Below are positions 9,091 to 18,156 of a stretch of 64,000 nucleotides of DNA, piece by piece; positions within the stretch are counted from its first letter, which is position 1; each line of letters begins with the position of its first letter. The DNA is from Photobacterium sp. DA100. GTDB lineage: Bacteria > Pseudomonadota > Gammaproteobacteria > Enterobacterales > Vibrionaceae. Location of the stretch: NCBI RefSeq assembly GCF_029223585.1, contig NZ_CP119423.1, forward strand, positions 1,116,001 to 1,180,000. The letters run 5' to 3'. A program made the position numbers and the translations under genes. The notes under the pieces are model-generated. The model saw only the letters and a list, made by a program, of their open reading frames with translations. It made no database searches and had not been told where the DNA came from.

Positions 9091-11130
9091 ATGATGGACA
9101 AGTCTAGTTCTAAAACTTTTAAACTCTCTTCTCGCTATTCCCCTTCCGGTGATCAGCCAACGGCTATCAACCAGTTGCTTGAAGGGCTGGAAGCCGGCCT
9201 TGCTCATCAGACCCTGCTGGGGGCGACGGGGACAGGTAAAACTTTTACGGTTGCCAATGTGATTGCCGAGTCAGATAGGCCAACGCTGATTTTAGCGCCG
9301 AACAAAACCTTGGCAGCACAACTGTACGGTGAGATGAAAGAGTTCTTCCCGGACAACGCGGTTGAGTATTTTGTTTCCTACTACGATTACTACCAGCCGG
9401 AAGCCTACGTCCCGACCACGGATACTTTTATCGAAAAAGATGCGTCAGTGAATGCTCACATCGAACAGATGAGGCTGTCTGCAACCAAGGCGCTGATGGA
9501 GCGCCGTGATGTGGTCATTGTGGCGTCGGTGTCGGCGATTTATGGTCTGGGCGATCCTGACTCATACCTCAAAATGATGCTGCACGTGCGCCGTGGTGAC
9601 ATCTTGGATCAGCGCGATGTATTGCGCCGATTGGCAGAGTTGCAATATACCCGAAACGATGTTGCCTTCGAGCGCGGTAACTTCCGGGTACGGGGAGAGG
9701 TGATCGACATCTTCCCGGCCGAATCCGAGAAAGAAGCGGTAAGGATCGAGTTGTTTGATGATGAAGTCGATTGCATCAGCATGTTCGATCCGCTGACTGG
9801 GGCCATTTTGCAACGGGATCTGCCTCGCTGCACGATTTATCCTAAAACTCACTATGTTACCCCACGGGAGCGGGTCCTTGAGGCTATCGATGGCATCAAG
9901 GAAGAGCTCGAAGTACGCAAGAAACAACTGCTCGAAAACAACAAGTTGGTCGAGGAGCAGCGTATCAGCCAGCGAACTCAGTTCGATATCGAAATGATGA
10001 TGGAGCTTGGCTTCTGCTCGGGGATAGAGAACTACTCCCGCTACCTCAGTGGCCGTGCCGAGGGCGAGCCGCCACCGACCTTGTTCGACTACTTGCCGCC
10101 GGATGGCTTGTTGATCATCGATGAGTCCCATGTCACCGTCTCGCAAATTGGTGCGATGTACCGCGGTGACCGCTCGCGTAAAGAAAACTTGGTGGAGTAT
10201 GGTTTTCGTCTGCCGTCGGCACTGGATAACAGGCCACTGAAATTCGAGGAATTTGAGTCTCTGGCTCCCCAGACGTTGTATATCTCGGCAACACCGGGCC
10301 AGTATGAAATCGACAAATCCGGCGGGGATATTGCCGAGCAGGTTGTCAGGCCAACAGGTTTGCTCGATCCGGAGATCGAAGTCCGCCCGGTTGCGACTCA
10401 GGTGGACGATCTCCTGTCCGAAATCCGGATCCGCGAGGCTAAGCAGGAGCGGGTGCTGGTAACCACGTTGACCAAACGGATGGCAGAGGATCTCACCGAA
10501 TACCTGACCGAGCACGGGGTCAGGGTGCGCTACCTGCATTCGGATGTCGACACGGTTGAGCGGGTAGAGATCATTCGTGATCTGCGGCTGGGGGAATTCG
10601 ATGTCCTGGTCGGGATTAACTTGCTGCGTGAGGGCTTGGATATGCCAGAGGTCTCGCTGGTGGCGATCCTCGATGCCGATAAGGAGGGTTTCTTGCGCTC
10701 AGAGCGTTCGCTGATCCAGACAATCGGCCGAGCCGCCCGTAACTTGGAAGGCAAGGCGATATTGTATGCCGACAGGATCACCGGCTCGATGGAGCGGGCG
10801 ATGAACGAAACCAACCGCCGCCGGGATAAGCAGATCGCGCACAATGAACAGCATGGCATTGTGCCCAAGGCACTCGATACCAAAGTGTCCGACATTATGG
10901 AGTTGGGGGCCCCAGGCAAGGGCAGTAAAGCCAACCGGGCAGCACAGCTGCATAAAGTTGCCGAGAAGAAGGCGACCTATACCACGATGTCGCCGCAGCA
11001 GTTGGAAACTGAAATTCTGCAGCTTGAAAAGGATATGTATGATGCCGCCCAGAACCTGGAGTTTGAAAAAGCGGCTGAATTGAGGGATAAAATTCACACA
11101 CTGCGTGAGCAATTTATTGCTAATAGCTAG
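9091..11130 (+). CDS. uvrB: UvrABC excinuclease subunit B
   Basis: 679 residues, normal for UvrB, the damage-verification helicase of nucleotide excision repair that receives DNA from UvrA and recruits UvrC. Visible motifs are Walker [11 protein letters not shown] (near residue 46), the beta-hairpin segment [16 protein letters not shown]-type [18 protein letters not shown], helicase motif [11 protein letters not shown] and a C-terminal UVR motif ([19 protein letters not shown]) that contacts UvrC. Two adjacent ATGs (9091, 9094) could start it. The gene stands alone behind a LexA-type box and is followed by the qrr1 terminator region. Confidence 0.98.
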   Translation: MMDKSSSKTFKLSSRYSPSGDQPTAINQLLEGLEAGLAHQTLLGATGTGKTFTVANVIAESDRPTLILAPNKTLAAQLYGEMKEFFPDNAVEYFVSYYDYYQPEAYVPTTDTFIEKDASVNAHIEQMRLSATKALMERRDVVIVASVSAIYGLGDPDSYLKMMLHVRRGDILDQRDVLRRLAELQYTRNDVAFERGNFRVRGEVIDIFPAESEKEAVRIELFDDEVDCISMFDPLTGAILQRDLPRCTIYPKTHYVTPRERVLEAIDGIKEELEVRKKQLLENNKLVEEQRISQRTQFDIEMMMELGFCSGIENYSRYLSGRAEGEPPPTLFDYLPPDGLLIIDESHVTVSQIGAMYRGDRSRKENLVEYGFRLPSALDNRPLKFEEFESLAPQTLYISATPGQYEIDKSGGDIAEQVVRPTGLLDPEIEVRPVATQVDDLLSEIRIREAKQERVLVTTLTKRMAEDLTEYLTEHGVRVRYLHSDVDTVERVEIIRDLRLGEFDVLVGINLLREGLDMPEVSLVAILDADKEGFLRSERSLIQTIGRAARNLEGKAILYADRITGSMERAMNETNRRRDKQIAHNEQHGIVPKALDTKVSDIMELGAPGKGSKANRAAQLHKVAEKKATYTTMSPQQLETEILQLEKDMYDAAQNLEFEKAAELRDKIHTLREQFIANS

Positions 11131-11169
11131 TCGCCGCTAGACTGATAAACAGGCAAGGAAAAACAGGCA

Positions 11170-11271
11170 AAAAAAAAGCCAACCGAGAATAGGTTCGGTT
11201 GGCGTCATTGTTTTATTGAAATAATTCCAAAAACAACGTCAGTTGGCTAGGTTGACTCTCAGGAAGAGTCA
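11170..11271 (-). ncRNA. qrr1: Qrr1-type quorum regulatory small RNA
   Basis: On the minus strand the sequence begins with a short hairpin (TGACTCTTCCTGAGAGTCA), runs into CTAGCCAACTGACGTTGTT, the highly conserved Qrr segment that pairs with quorum-sensing mRNAs, and ends with hairpin GCCAACCGA/TCGGTTGGC (11178-11203) plus nine T. The length of about 102 nt matches Qrr RNAs (roughly 95-110 nt). The 5' end is placed 12 bases from a sigma-54 -12 element. Its place between uvrB and luxO, divergent from luxO, is the known location of qrr1 in vibrios. Qrr RNAs act with Hfq to set the master regulator (LuxR/HapR) and aphA levels. Confidence 0.93.
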
Positions 11272-11281
11272 TAGTGTATAA

Positions 11282-11297
11282 AGCATTATGTGTGCCA
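11282..11297 (-). promoter_or_regulatory. Sigma-54 promoter of qrr1
   Basis: Minus-strand TGGCAC-N5-ATGCT fits the -24/-12 consensus TGGCAC-N5-TTGCW; the GC pair falls at -13/-12 if transcription begins at 11271. This fits activation by LuxO-P, a sigma-54 activator coded next door. Confidence 0.85.
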
Positions 11298-11383
11298 ACT
11301 TTTTGTGGCTCTCTTTAATTGCACTTTTTTAAGGGGTTAACAGCAAAATTAGCCGTGTATATTGATTATTTGTGGATACAAAT

Positions 11384-11408
11384 TCGCATTTTGCAAAGCA
11401 ATATGCGA
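11384..11408. promoter_or_regulatory. LuxO-type binding sites
   Basis: TCGCATTTTGCAA (11384-11396) differs by one base from the LuxO box TTGCA-W3-TGCAA. An overlapping weaker copy, AAGCAATATGCGA (11396-11408), has three differences. They lie 113-137 bases upstream of the qrr1 start, a normal distance for a sigma-54 enhancer, and within the luxO 5' region, so they may also act on luxO. Confidence 0.7.
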
Positions 11409-11524
11409 TTCATAATGCCAAAGCTGCTCGAGTCAGTTATATTTGAGCGATAAACTAGAAAAAGTCACATCGTTTTTTTTCTTTTGTTTACAATTAGTAA
11501 AGATTGGTGGGACTTGGAGGGGCA

Positions 11525-12967
11525 ATGGAAAGCAGATTACAACAGCGTCGAATTTTGATGGTTGAAGATACCGCCTCGGTCGCTGCGTTATATAAGTCAT
11601 ACCTCAATCCACTGGGGGTATCCGTGACTATTGTCGGGTCGGGGGCGGAAGCGCTGGACTTTGTCAAAGGTGTCACGCCCGATTTGATCCTGCTCGACCT
11701 GCGGTTACCTGATATGCAAGGCATGCAGGTGCTTGAAGTTGTTAAGCAAGATAATCCCGACATACCTGTGGTCATTATGACAGCGCATGGCTCAATTGAT
11801 GTGGCTGTTGAAGCGATGCGATATGGAGCCATCGATTTTCTTATCAAGCCTTGCGAAGCTGATCGGCTGCGGGTGACCGTCAACAATGCACTGAAAGACG
11901 GAGACCGTAAGGCCAAAGGTGAAACCTACCAGGCTGCGCCCAAGCAGTCCGGTGCCCAATACCAAGGATTTATCGGTAACAGTCTCCCAATGCAGGCGGT
12001 TTACCGCGTGATTGAGTCTGCCGCAGCCAGTAAAGCCACTGTGTTTATCACCGGGGAAAGCGGTACAGGTAAAGAGGTGTGTGCCGAGGCGGTGCATGCG
12101 GCCAGTCCGCGAAATGACAAACCTTTTGTTGCGCTCAATTGTGCTGCGATTCCCAAAGAGCTGATTGAGAGTGAACTATTCGGTCATGTGAAAGGGGCGT
12201 TTACCGGTGCGTCGACCGAGCGCCAAGGTGCCGTCGAGTTAGCGAATAATGGTACGCTTTTCCTTGACGAGCTTTGTGAAATGGATTTGGATTTGCAAAG
12301 CAAATTGCTCAGGTTTATCCAGACAGGCACCTACCAAAAGGTCGGCTCATCCAAAACCAGCACGGTCGATGTCCGTTTTGTTTGTGCGACTAACCGTAAC
12401 CCTTGGCTGGAAGTGCAAGAAGGGCGCTTTCGTGAAGACCTTTATTATCGCCTGCATGTTATTCCCGTGACCTTGCCTCCGCTCCGTGAACGGGGGGGAG
12501 ACGTGATGGAGATAGCCCATGCCTTGCTGGCGTTGATGTCTGTTGAGGAGGGCAAAAATTTCTCCCGCTTCTCCCCTGAGGTCAGGTCACTGTTCGAGCA
12601 ATACCATTGGCAGGGCAATGTTCGTGAGCTGCAAAACGTTATTCGAAATATCGTTGTGCTAAATTCTGGCGAAGAAGTAACTTTGGAGATGGTCCCCCCT
12701 CCAATTAACCAAGCTGGTGTTAAAATTGCATCATTTCAGCCTGTTGTCACTGGCAGCATAGAGGGGGAAGCTCTTCAACCCGAGCCCAGTGCAATAACAA
12801 TATTAGATAAATCGCAGGTTGAACCGCTGTGGATTGTTGAAAAGCGCGCAATCCAAGCTGCTATCGATGCTTGTGATGGCAATATTCCACGTGCTGCGGG
12901 TTTGCTTGAAGTCAGTCCGTCGACAATTTACCGTAAATTACAAGCCTGGCAGGAATCGCAAGGTTAG
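11525..12967 (+). CDS. luxO: Quorum-sensing response regulator, sigma-54 activator
   Basis: 480 residues from the ATG at 11525, which has GGAGG five bases upstream; an in-frame TTG at 11504 is not preferred. An N-terminal receiver (residues 8-120) has the acceptor Asp58 in LLDLRLPD; a central AAA+ domain has GESGTGKE, the sigma-54 contact loop GAFTGA and GNVRELQNV; a C-terminal Fis-type helix-turn-helix ends the protein. LuxO is phosphorylated by LuxU at low cell density and switches on qrr genes. Neighbours fit: qrr1 diverges upstream and luxU follows by 18 bases. Confidence 0.97.
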   Translation: MESRLQQRRILMVEDTASVAALYKSYLNPLGVSVTIVGSGAEALDFVKGVTPDLILLDLRLPDMQGMQVLEVVKQDNPDIPVVIMTAHGSIDVAVEAMRYGAIDFLIKPCEADRLRVTVNNALKDGDRKAKGETYQAAPKQSGAQYQGFIGNSLPMQAVYRVIESAAASKATVFITGESGTGKEVCAEAVHAASPRNDKPFVALNCAAIPKELIESELFGHVKGAFTGASTERQGAVELANNGTLFLDELCEMDLDLQSKLLRFIQTGTYQKVGSSKTSTVDVRFVCATNRNPWLEVQEGRFREDLYYRLHVIPVTLPPLRERGGDVMEIAHALLALMSVEEGKNFSRFSPEVRSLFEQYHWQGNVRELQNVIRNIVVLNSGEEVTLEMVPPPINQAGVKIASFQPVVTGSIEGEALQPEPSAITILDKSQVEPLWIVEKRAIQAAIDACDGNIPRAAGLLEVSPSTIYRKLQAWQESQG

Positions 12968-12985
12968 TTGTAGGGAGAGAAATAC

Positions 12986-13345
12986 ATGGCAATGACAATT
13001 AATGCCGAGACTATTAAACGTATGGCAGATGAAGTCGGTCAGGAAACATTGACATTACTCCTCAATGTATTTAGCGATGAATTGGAACAGTACCAGCGCC
13101 AGCTCTTGGACCAGCCCTCGATCAGTCAGGTCAGAGAGATCTGTCATTCGATAAAAAGCAGTGCGGCCAGTTTCGGTGCTGATGAGCTCGCGGATATGGC
13201 CCAAGAGTGTGAATCACGTGTCAAGCAAGGGCAGAATGAGTGGATTGTCACCCATCTGCCAGAATTCAGGCAGATGGTAGAAGGTATGGCAATTGAGTAC
13301 AAGCGCCTAGCCAGCCATGATAATCCGGTGAATAGCCTGTTTTAA
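12986..13345 (+). CDS. luxU: Phosphorelay protein LuxU (HPt domain)
   Basis: 119 residues, one HPt four-helix domain. The phospho-acceptor is His54 in EICHSIKSSAASFG. It relays phosphate from hybrid sensor kinases to LuxO. Ribosome site GGGAGAG lies before the ATG at 12986; a second ATG at 12992 is possible. It is cotranscribed with luxO. Its last 39 bases overlap the 3' end of the convergent yvcK-family gene, so the two transcripts must be complementary there. Confidence 0.96.
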   Translation: MAMTINAETIKRMADEVGQETLTLLLNVFSDELEQYQRQLLDQPSISQVREICHSIKSSAASFGADELADMAQECESRVKQGQNEWIVTHLPEFRQMVEGMAIEYKRLASHDNPVNSLF

Positions 13346-14215
13346 CTTTTCCCTGTCGTGCCGCCATTGATGGTTGTTAGATGCTAAAGAGGTAATATGC
13401 TGGTTGTATCTTTCATCCAGCGCCTCAGATTTCACGTCAGCAAGCACAGTGTCAATTTGGCGGCCGCCCATCGAGCGTTCACACCAACTGAGCATCTGCG
13501 GTAGCGTCATCATACCTGCCGGGCCGTGTTCTTTATCCAGGTTCGTGACAAAGACAATTCTGGCTTTGCATTTCTTCAACGCTTGCTCAATTTCTTTCAA
13601 CAACAGTGGTGGCATGACGCTGGTCAGGAAACTGCCCGGGCCGAGCAAGATAATGTCGGCTTGCTGGATAGCGATGACGGCTTCTTTGGTTGCCGGCACC
13701 GCCGGCTCGATATACAGCCGCAGTGGTATATCCGCCAGTTCATCCACGCTGGTTTCACCGCAAATGATCTCGCCACCCGGTGTCATTGCTGATAAATCGG
13801 CAGGGTGCTCGGTCATCGGTACAATATGCGTTTTAACCTTTAGCATATCGCGGATTAAGTTGATGGCTTCCAAGGGCCTGACCGACAGGTTGTCCAGGGC
13901 TTTTAGCATCAGATTCCCCAAGTTGTGGCCATTCAACTCGCCATTGCCCCGGAATCGATACTCGAAAATCATCGAGCCAACGGAAGGCTCAGTAATGAGT
14001 TGGTTGATACAGTTGCGGGTATCGCCCCAGGCAATCCCCCCTTGGCAGGCGCGGATCCGGCCAGTTGAGCCACCATTGTCGGTAGTGGTTACAATACCGG
14101 TCACATTCTCGCCAAATTCAGATAGGGCCGAGAGCATACGGCCGAGACCATGGCCTCCACCAATAGCAACAATTTTGGCTTCTGTAATATTTTTCACTGT
14201 AGTGTCTGTCATCAT
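13307..14215 (-). CDS. YvcK/CofD-family protein (YbhK-like)
   Basis: 302 residues, close to E. coli YbhK. The N-terminus IVAIGGGHGLGRML is the family's glycine-rich nucleotide-binding loop, followed by TTTDNGGSTGRIR and LNGHNLGNLML. The family includes Bacillus YvcK, which binds UDP-GlcNAc and links carbon metabolism to envelope growth, and the 2-phospholactate transferase CofD; vibrios lack F420, so the YvcK-type role is likelier. Two adjacent ATGs (14215, 14212) are possible starts. It faces luxU and overlaps it by 39 bases, and lies near moaA as ybhK does in E. coli. Confidence 0.88.
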   Translation of the reverse strand: MMTDTTVKNITEAKIVAIGGGHGLGRMLSALSEFGENVTGIVTTTDNGGSTGRIRACQGGIAWGDTRNCINQLITEPSVGSMIFEYRFRGNGELNGHNLGNLMLKALDNLSVRPLEAINLIRDMLKVKTHIVPMTEHPADLSAMTPGGEIICGETSVDELADIPLRLYIEPAVPATKEAVIAIQQADIILLGPGSFLTSVMPPLLLKEIEQALKKCKARIVFVTNLDKEHGPAGMMTLPQMLSWCERSMGGRQIDTVLADVKSEALDERYNQHITSLASNNHQWRHDREKLKQAIHRIIMAG

Positions 14216-14331
14216 TGGCTGAAAAGTGTGAACTAAGTAGATGCAGTGTACCGCGTTAGTTGCACTGAATACAGATGTTGTCCCCGTGGTGGTATGCCTG
14301 TCACGTATTGTGGGCGTAGAGCGAATAAAAA

Positions 14332-14355
14332 ATGCCCTCCGTCTAGTGAGGGCAT
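14332..14355 (-). terminator. Intrinsic terminator after the LON-domain gene
   Basis: Arms ATGCCCTC/GAGGGCAT with a 7- to 8-base loop; on the minus strand followed by six T. It ends the LON-domain transcript before the YvcK-family gene, which therefore needs its own promoter near 14216-14330. Confidence 0.75.
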
Positions 14356-14414
14356 AGGGTTATGCGGGGCCGGCTTAGCATGGGCGAGGCAGAATTATGA
14401 TGCTGCTATTTCGC

Positions 14415-14990
14415 CTAATGGGTTTTTTGCATAATGCTGATCAGATAATCATATGTGTCGAGGCAGCTTGGGGCTGTTAGCAGCATCTGCTTTTCACTGG
14501 CCGGCACAGGAAGCAGCTCCAGCCAGCGCTGGCAAAGCCAGCTCAGGTTGTCGAATTGTTTTTTATGGTGCAGCTCACCGAGCTCCGGATGCTTGCTGAA
14601 CATTTGCTTGAGCTTTTCAGCCAGGATTTGCTGGTCTTGGCGCACCTTGGTTTCGGGCCAAGGGGGAATAAACTGGCAGTCACCACAGAAGAAGCCTTCG
14701 TCAGTTTGCTCCAGGTGGTTAATCGTGAAATTTTCGTGGCCCGCAACAGTAACGATTAAACAGCCGTTGTTTGGTGAGATATCAAAATCTTCAACCGTAA
14801 CACGGGTACCGATTTGGAAGAAATTGTGCCCGTGCTCGTCTTGGTCGAACATGCAAACACCAAAACTGTTACCTTCACGCAGGGCAGCTTTGAAAGCTTC
14901 CATCTGCGGCCCTGGAGCAATACGTAGAGGAATGCGCCCACCGGGTAAGACGTGGCGTTTTTGGAAGAGTAGCGGTATGTAGGTTTTCAT
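14415..14990 (-). CDS. LON substrate-binding-domain protein
   Basis: 191 residues beginning MKTYIPLLFQKRHVLPGGRI, with the PLR..GP...A...G.FGVC pattern of the N-terminal LON (PUA-like) domain. It has no AAA+ or peptidase part, so it is one of the stand-alone LON-domain proteins common in gammaproteobacteria; their function is unknown. No signal peptide or membrane segment is seen. It is transcribed alone towards the terminator at 14332-14355. Confidence 0.8.
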   Translation of the reverse strand: MKTYIPLLFQKRHVLPGGRIPLRIAPGPQMEAFKAALREGNSFGVCMFDQDEHGHNFFQIGTRVTVEDFDISPNNGCLIVTVAGHENFTINHLEQTDEGFFCGDCQFIPPWPETKVRQDQQILAEKLKQMFSKHPELGELHHKKQFDNLSWLCQRWLELLPVPASEKQMLLTAPSCLDTYDYLISIMQKTH

Positions 14991-15143
14991 AGTCTAATCC
15001 GGTTGCAAATTGTCTGGTGAAATAGACACTGCAAATGGGATACCAGAATTACATACCGCATATAATTAGTGTTTGGCGCTTTTGACCCAATTTGTCTTTT
15101 TAAAATGCAAAAAAGTACCAATTCGCGATTTGCATTTTGCGAA

Positions 15144-15371
15144 TTATTTCTGATTCGCAATGATTTTCATCGCACTATCGCTTGGTAGCAACTCTAAATG
15201 ACTTTGCTCATCAAAGTACCAGCCTTTGATCAATCCTTTCTCCTGCATGTCAATAAAACCATCAATTACAAGCTTGGCTTGTTCGCGAGCATGTGCCAAA
15301 TCGAGCCCCTCTTCACGTTGTAAATACAGGGCAATATCATCGACTGTCGCAGATTCAATAATATTGGACAT
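15144..15371 (-). CDS. Small conserved-looking hypothetical protein
   Basis: 75 residues, acidic, predicted mostly helical (SATVDDIALYLQREEGLDLA and later helices), no signal or membrane segment. The ATG at 15371 has GAGGA at a good distance. I do not recognise a named family. It lies between the LON-domain gene and the moaA leader and is divergent from moaA. Confidence 0.65.
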   Translation of the reverse strand: MSNIIESATVDDIALYLQREEGLDLAHAREQAKLVIDGFIDMQEKGLIKGWYFDEQSHLELLPSDSAMKIIANQK

Positions 15372-15561
15372 AATATCCTCACAATCAGTAAGAAATTTAC
15401 CGGGTATTCCCTTTAGTAGTATTGTCGTGATTTCGGCTGAAAGGTAGAATGCAGCACGAAAAACCTGAGAGTTTGCCTGTATGGCATTTCCTCTGATATT
15501 TTTATAACTAATACGCTATTGTGCGCATTTTGGTTTTATCCTGTGCGGTACAATTGCCATG

Positions 15562-15672
15562 CTCCGAGCTTTTTTCACTAAGTTCCCTACAGCAGGGGAT
15601 AAGTGACTCAAGCCAGTGACAGGTTGTCACCAGGGTCGATAAAGAAATGCATCGGCCTCCCGTACTTGGAAA
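15562..15672 (+). promoter_or_regulatory. Probable molybdenum cofactor (Moco) riboswitch
   Basis: The moaA leader contains a compact run of helices: CACT/AGTG enclosing CCCTA/GGGG, the hairpin GTGACA-GGT-TGTCAC, and GTCGAT/ATCGGCC, with CTCCGAGC before and GGCCTCCC after. This arrangement and the stretch GTGACTCAAGCCAGTGAC resemble the Moco RNA motif known upstream of moaA in gammaproteobacteria. An in-frame GTG at 15603 lies inside it, so I do not use it as the moaA start. Identification rests on pattern memory; a covariance model search would settle it. Confidence 0.6.
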
Positions 15673-15680
15673 GGTGTTCC

Positions 15681-16670
15681 GTGGCGAAACAATTTGAAGA
15701 TAATTTCCATCGCAAGTTCTATTACTTGCGTTTGTCGGTTACAGACGTCTGTAACTTTAAGTGCACTTACTGCTTGCCTGATGGCTACCACCCTCAACAG
15801 AAGAAAAAGCCATCATTCCTGACGCTTGATGAGATTCGACGCGTGACCGGGGCGTTTGCTGAGTGTGGCACGTCAAAGGTGCGCATTACCGGTGGTGAGC
15901 CGAGCCTGCGCCGTGATTTTACCGATATCATCCGTGCGGTTGCCGAGCAACCTGGTATCCGTAAAGTCGCAACCACAACCAATGGCTACCGCATGGCCAG
16001 GCATGTCCATGAGTGGCGGGAAGCTGGCCTCACTAACATCAATGTCAGTGTTGATAGCCTTGATCCGAAGATGTTCTACCAAATCACCGGTGAGAATATG
16101 TTCAATCAGGTGATGGAGGGGATTGATGCCGCCTTTGATGCCGGCTTCGAGCAAGTAAAAGTCAATACCGTATTGCTCAAAGACCTCAATTCACAGCAAT
16201 TGCCGCAGTTCCTTAACTGGATCAAGACCCGGCCAATTCAGCTGCGCTTTATTGAACTGATGCAGACCGGTGAAATGGACGAACTGTTCAATAACCACCA
16301 TGTGTCCGGTGTCAGCATTCGTAACTACCTCATTGCCAATGGCTGGGTACTGAAGCTGAAAAGCAACAACGATGGCCCAGCGCAAGTCTTTTGCCACCCC
16401 GATTACCAGGGTGAAATCGGCCTGATCATGCCGTACGAGAAAGATTTCTGTAAGAGCTGCAACCGCCTGCGCGTTTCTGCCTTGGGTAAACTACACCTGT
16501 GTCTATTTGGTGAACATGGCGTGGATTTACGCGATCTGCTCCAGCAGGATGAACAGCGCGACGAGCTTATAGCCCGGATTCAAGGGGGGCTAGCTGAAAA
16601 AGCGGTGAGCCATTTCCTCGATGAGGGGAATACCGGCATGACACCAAACCTAGCCTCTATCGGTGGCTAA
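15681..16670 (+). CDS. moaA: GTP 3',8-cyclase, molybdopterin synthesis step 1
   Basis: 329 residues from the GTG at 15681, the standard MoaA length; AAGG lies upstream. The radical SAM motif CNFKCTYC is near residue 24-31 and the C-terminal [4Fe-4S] cysteines are in [18 protein letters not shown]. The usual MoaA C-terminal double glycine is present in SIGG. The enzyme turns GTP into 3',8-cyclo-7,8-dihydro-GTP in the cytoplasm, which MoaC converts to cPMP. It is the first gene of moaACDE; no moaB lies between moaA and moaC. The leader suggests feedback by Moco. Confidence 0.97.
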   Translation: MAKQFEDNFHRKFYYLRLSVTDVCNFKCTYCLPDGYHPQQKKKPSFLTLDEIRRVTGAFAECGTSKVRITGGEPSLRRDFTDIIRAVAEQPGIRKVATTTNGYRMARHVHEWREAGLTNINVSVDSLDPKMFYQITGENMFNQVMEGIDAAFDAGFEQVKVNTVLLKDLNSQQLPQFLNWIKTRPIQLRFIELMQTGEMDELFNNHHVSGVSIRNYLIANGWVLKLKSNNDGPAQVFCHPDYQGEIGLIMPYEKDFCKSCNRLRVSALGKLHLCLFGEHGVDLRDLLQQDEQRDELIARIQGGLAEKAVSHFLDEGNTGMTPNLASIGG

Positions 16671-16713
16671 ACGCCACCTTTCAAATTTTCTTTTTCTGTT
16701 TTGGGACAGACGG

Positions 16714-17193
16714 ATGAACCAATTTACGCATATCAATGCTTCTGGGGAAGCTAACATGGTTGACGTGTCAGCAAAAAATGACACGGTTCGAGAAGCACGC
16801 GCTGAAGCATTTGTGCACATGGCGCCGGAAACACTGCAGCTGATTGTCTCGGGTCAGCATCATAAGGGTGACGTGTTTGCCACCGCTCGTATTGCCGGTA
16901 TTCAGGCGGCAAAAAAAACATGGGATTTGATCCCTCTCTGCCACCCGTTGTTGCTATCGAAAGTCGAAGTACAGCTCGAAGCGATTGAAGCCGAAAACAA
17001 GGTTCGTATCGAGTCATGCTGTAAACTGGCTGGTAAGACGGGGGTTGAAATGGAAGCCTTGACGGCAGCCTCGGTAGCAGCGTTGACCATTTATGATATG
17101 TGCAAGGCCGTACAGAAAGACATGGTGATCGGGCAAGTTCGCTTGTTGGAAAAAACAGGCGGGAAATCTGGGCATTTTAAGGTGGAATCATGA
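16714..17193 (+). CDS. moaC: Cyclic pyranopterin monophosphate synthase
   Basis: 159 residues from the ATG at 16714; an upstream in-frame ATG at 16663 would overlap moaA and give a 17-residue tail not seen in the family. The sequence has [18 protein letters not shown] at the start and [12 protein letters not shown], the active-site region, as in MoaC. It catalyses the second step, forming cPMP. It starts 43 bases after moaA and its stop overlaps the moaD start (ATGA). Confidence 0.97.
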   Translation: MNQFTHINASGEANMVDVSAKNDTVREARAEAFVHMAPETLQLIVSGQHHKGDVFATARIAGIQAAKKTWDLIPLCHPLLLSKVEVQLEAIEAENKVRIESCCKLAGKTGVEMEALTAASVAALTIYDMCKAVQKDMVIGQVRLLEKTGGKSGHFKVES

Positions 17194-17435
17194 TTAGCGT
17201 ATTATTTTTCGCACAAGTAAAAGAACTTGTCGGGGTCGATCGTCTAGAAGTGGCGGCTGAATTCTCCACGGCTGAATCTTTGCGTCAGCATCTGGCAGAG
17301 AAAGGTGACAAGTGGCAGTTGGCGCTGGAGCAGGGCAAGCTGCTGGTGGCGATTAATCAAACGATCAGCTCGCTCGAGAGTGAAATTAAAGACGGTGACG
17401 AAGTGGCTTTCTTCCCACCTGTAACTGGGGGCTAA
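17190..17435 (+). CDS. moaD: Molybdopterin synthase small subunit
   Basis: 81 residues with a ubiquitin-like fold signature and the required C-terminal PPVTGG, whose last glycine becomes the thiocarboxylate sulfur donor. Its ATG overlaps the moaC stop by four bases. It is the partner of MoaE, which starts three bases after the moaD stop. Confidence 0.96.
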   Translation: MISVLFFAQVKELVGVDRLEVAAEFSTAESLRQHLAEKGDKWQLALEQGKLLVAINQTISSLESEIKDGDEVAFFPPVTGG

Positions 17436-17437
17436 AC

Positions 17438-17887
17438 ATGATTTCAGTTCAGTTTGAAGACTTCTCTGTTGCTGAAGAGTACAGCCTGCTATCACAGGGT
17501 ACCGATGCCGGTGCGGTCGTTACCTTTATCGGAAAAGTCCGTGATTTCAACCAGGGCGATGCCGTCACGGGATTGTCACTGGAACACTATCCGGGTATGA
17601 CCGAAAAATCCCTGGCCGAGATCGTTGAGCAGGCGCGTGAGCGTTGGCCGTTATTGAAAACCCGTGTTATCCACCGTGTGGGTGATCTAGAGCTTGGCGA
17701 TCAGATTGTCTTTGTCGGCGTTACCAGTGCGCACCGCGGAGCTGCCTTTGAAGCCTGTGAGTTCATTATGGATTACCTGAAAACCCGCGCGCCGTTTTGG
17801 AAGAAAGAGCAGACGCCGGATGAGTCTCGCTGGGTCGATGCTCGAGAAACCGATACGTCTGCCGCGGATCGCTGGCAGAAAAAATAG
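17438..17887 (+). CDS. moaE: Molybdopterin synthase catalytic subunit
   Basis: 149 residues. Contains FIGKVRDFN near the N-terminus, LEHYPGMTEK, HRVGDLELGD and the catalytic-site segment KTRAPFWKKE near the C-terminus. With MoaD it inserts two sulfurs into cPMP to give molybdopterin. It is the last gene of the operon; a perfect 9-bp hairpin follows its stop. Confidence 0.97.
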   Translation: MISVQFEDFSVAEEYSLLSQGTDAGAVVTFIGKVRDFNQGDAVTGLSLEHYPGMTEKSLAEIVEQARERWPLLKTRVIHRVGDLELGDQIVFVGVTSAHRGAAFEACEFIMDYLKTRAPFWKKEQTPDESRWVDARETDTSAADRWQKK

Positions 17888-17897
17888 TTATACTATC

Positions 17898-17922
17898 TGG
17901 CACCTGTACCCTGCAGGTGCCA
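17898..17922 (+). terminator. Hairpin after moaE (possible terminator)
   Basis: TGGCACCTG and CAGGTGCCA form a perfect 9-bp stem with a 7-base loop 11 bases after the moaE stop. No T-run follows, so it may stabilise the 3' end or need Rho rather than act as a simple intrinsic terminator. Confidence 0.5.
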
Positions 17923-17932
17923 ACATCGCCAC

Positions 17933-17995
17933 GCCTCACGCCTCACGCCTCACGCCTCACGCCTCACGCCTCACGCCTCACGCCTCACGCCTCAC
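17933..17995. repeat. Nine perfect tandem copies of GCCTCAC
   Basis: A 7-bp unit repeated nine times without a mismatch, in non-coding DNA 45 bases after moaE and about 160 bases before the next gene. Such short perfect arrays change copy number by slippage. Confidence 0.97.
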
Positions 17996-18156
17996 GCTCG
18001 CATAATCTTTCTCTATTATTCAGCTATTCTTTCACCATGCTCTGTGCTACTTTGAAATTGAAGGTATAAATAACCATTAAAAGTGAATGGTTATGGTTTT
18101 ATGGCTTGGTGGACTAGGCCAGGTGCAATATCAAGCAAAGCAGAAGGAGTATGCCT

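Noticed and set aside
15603..15680. Upstream GTG start for moaA
   Set aside because: It falls in the structured leader and would add 26 residues not found in MoaA.
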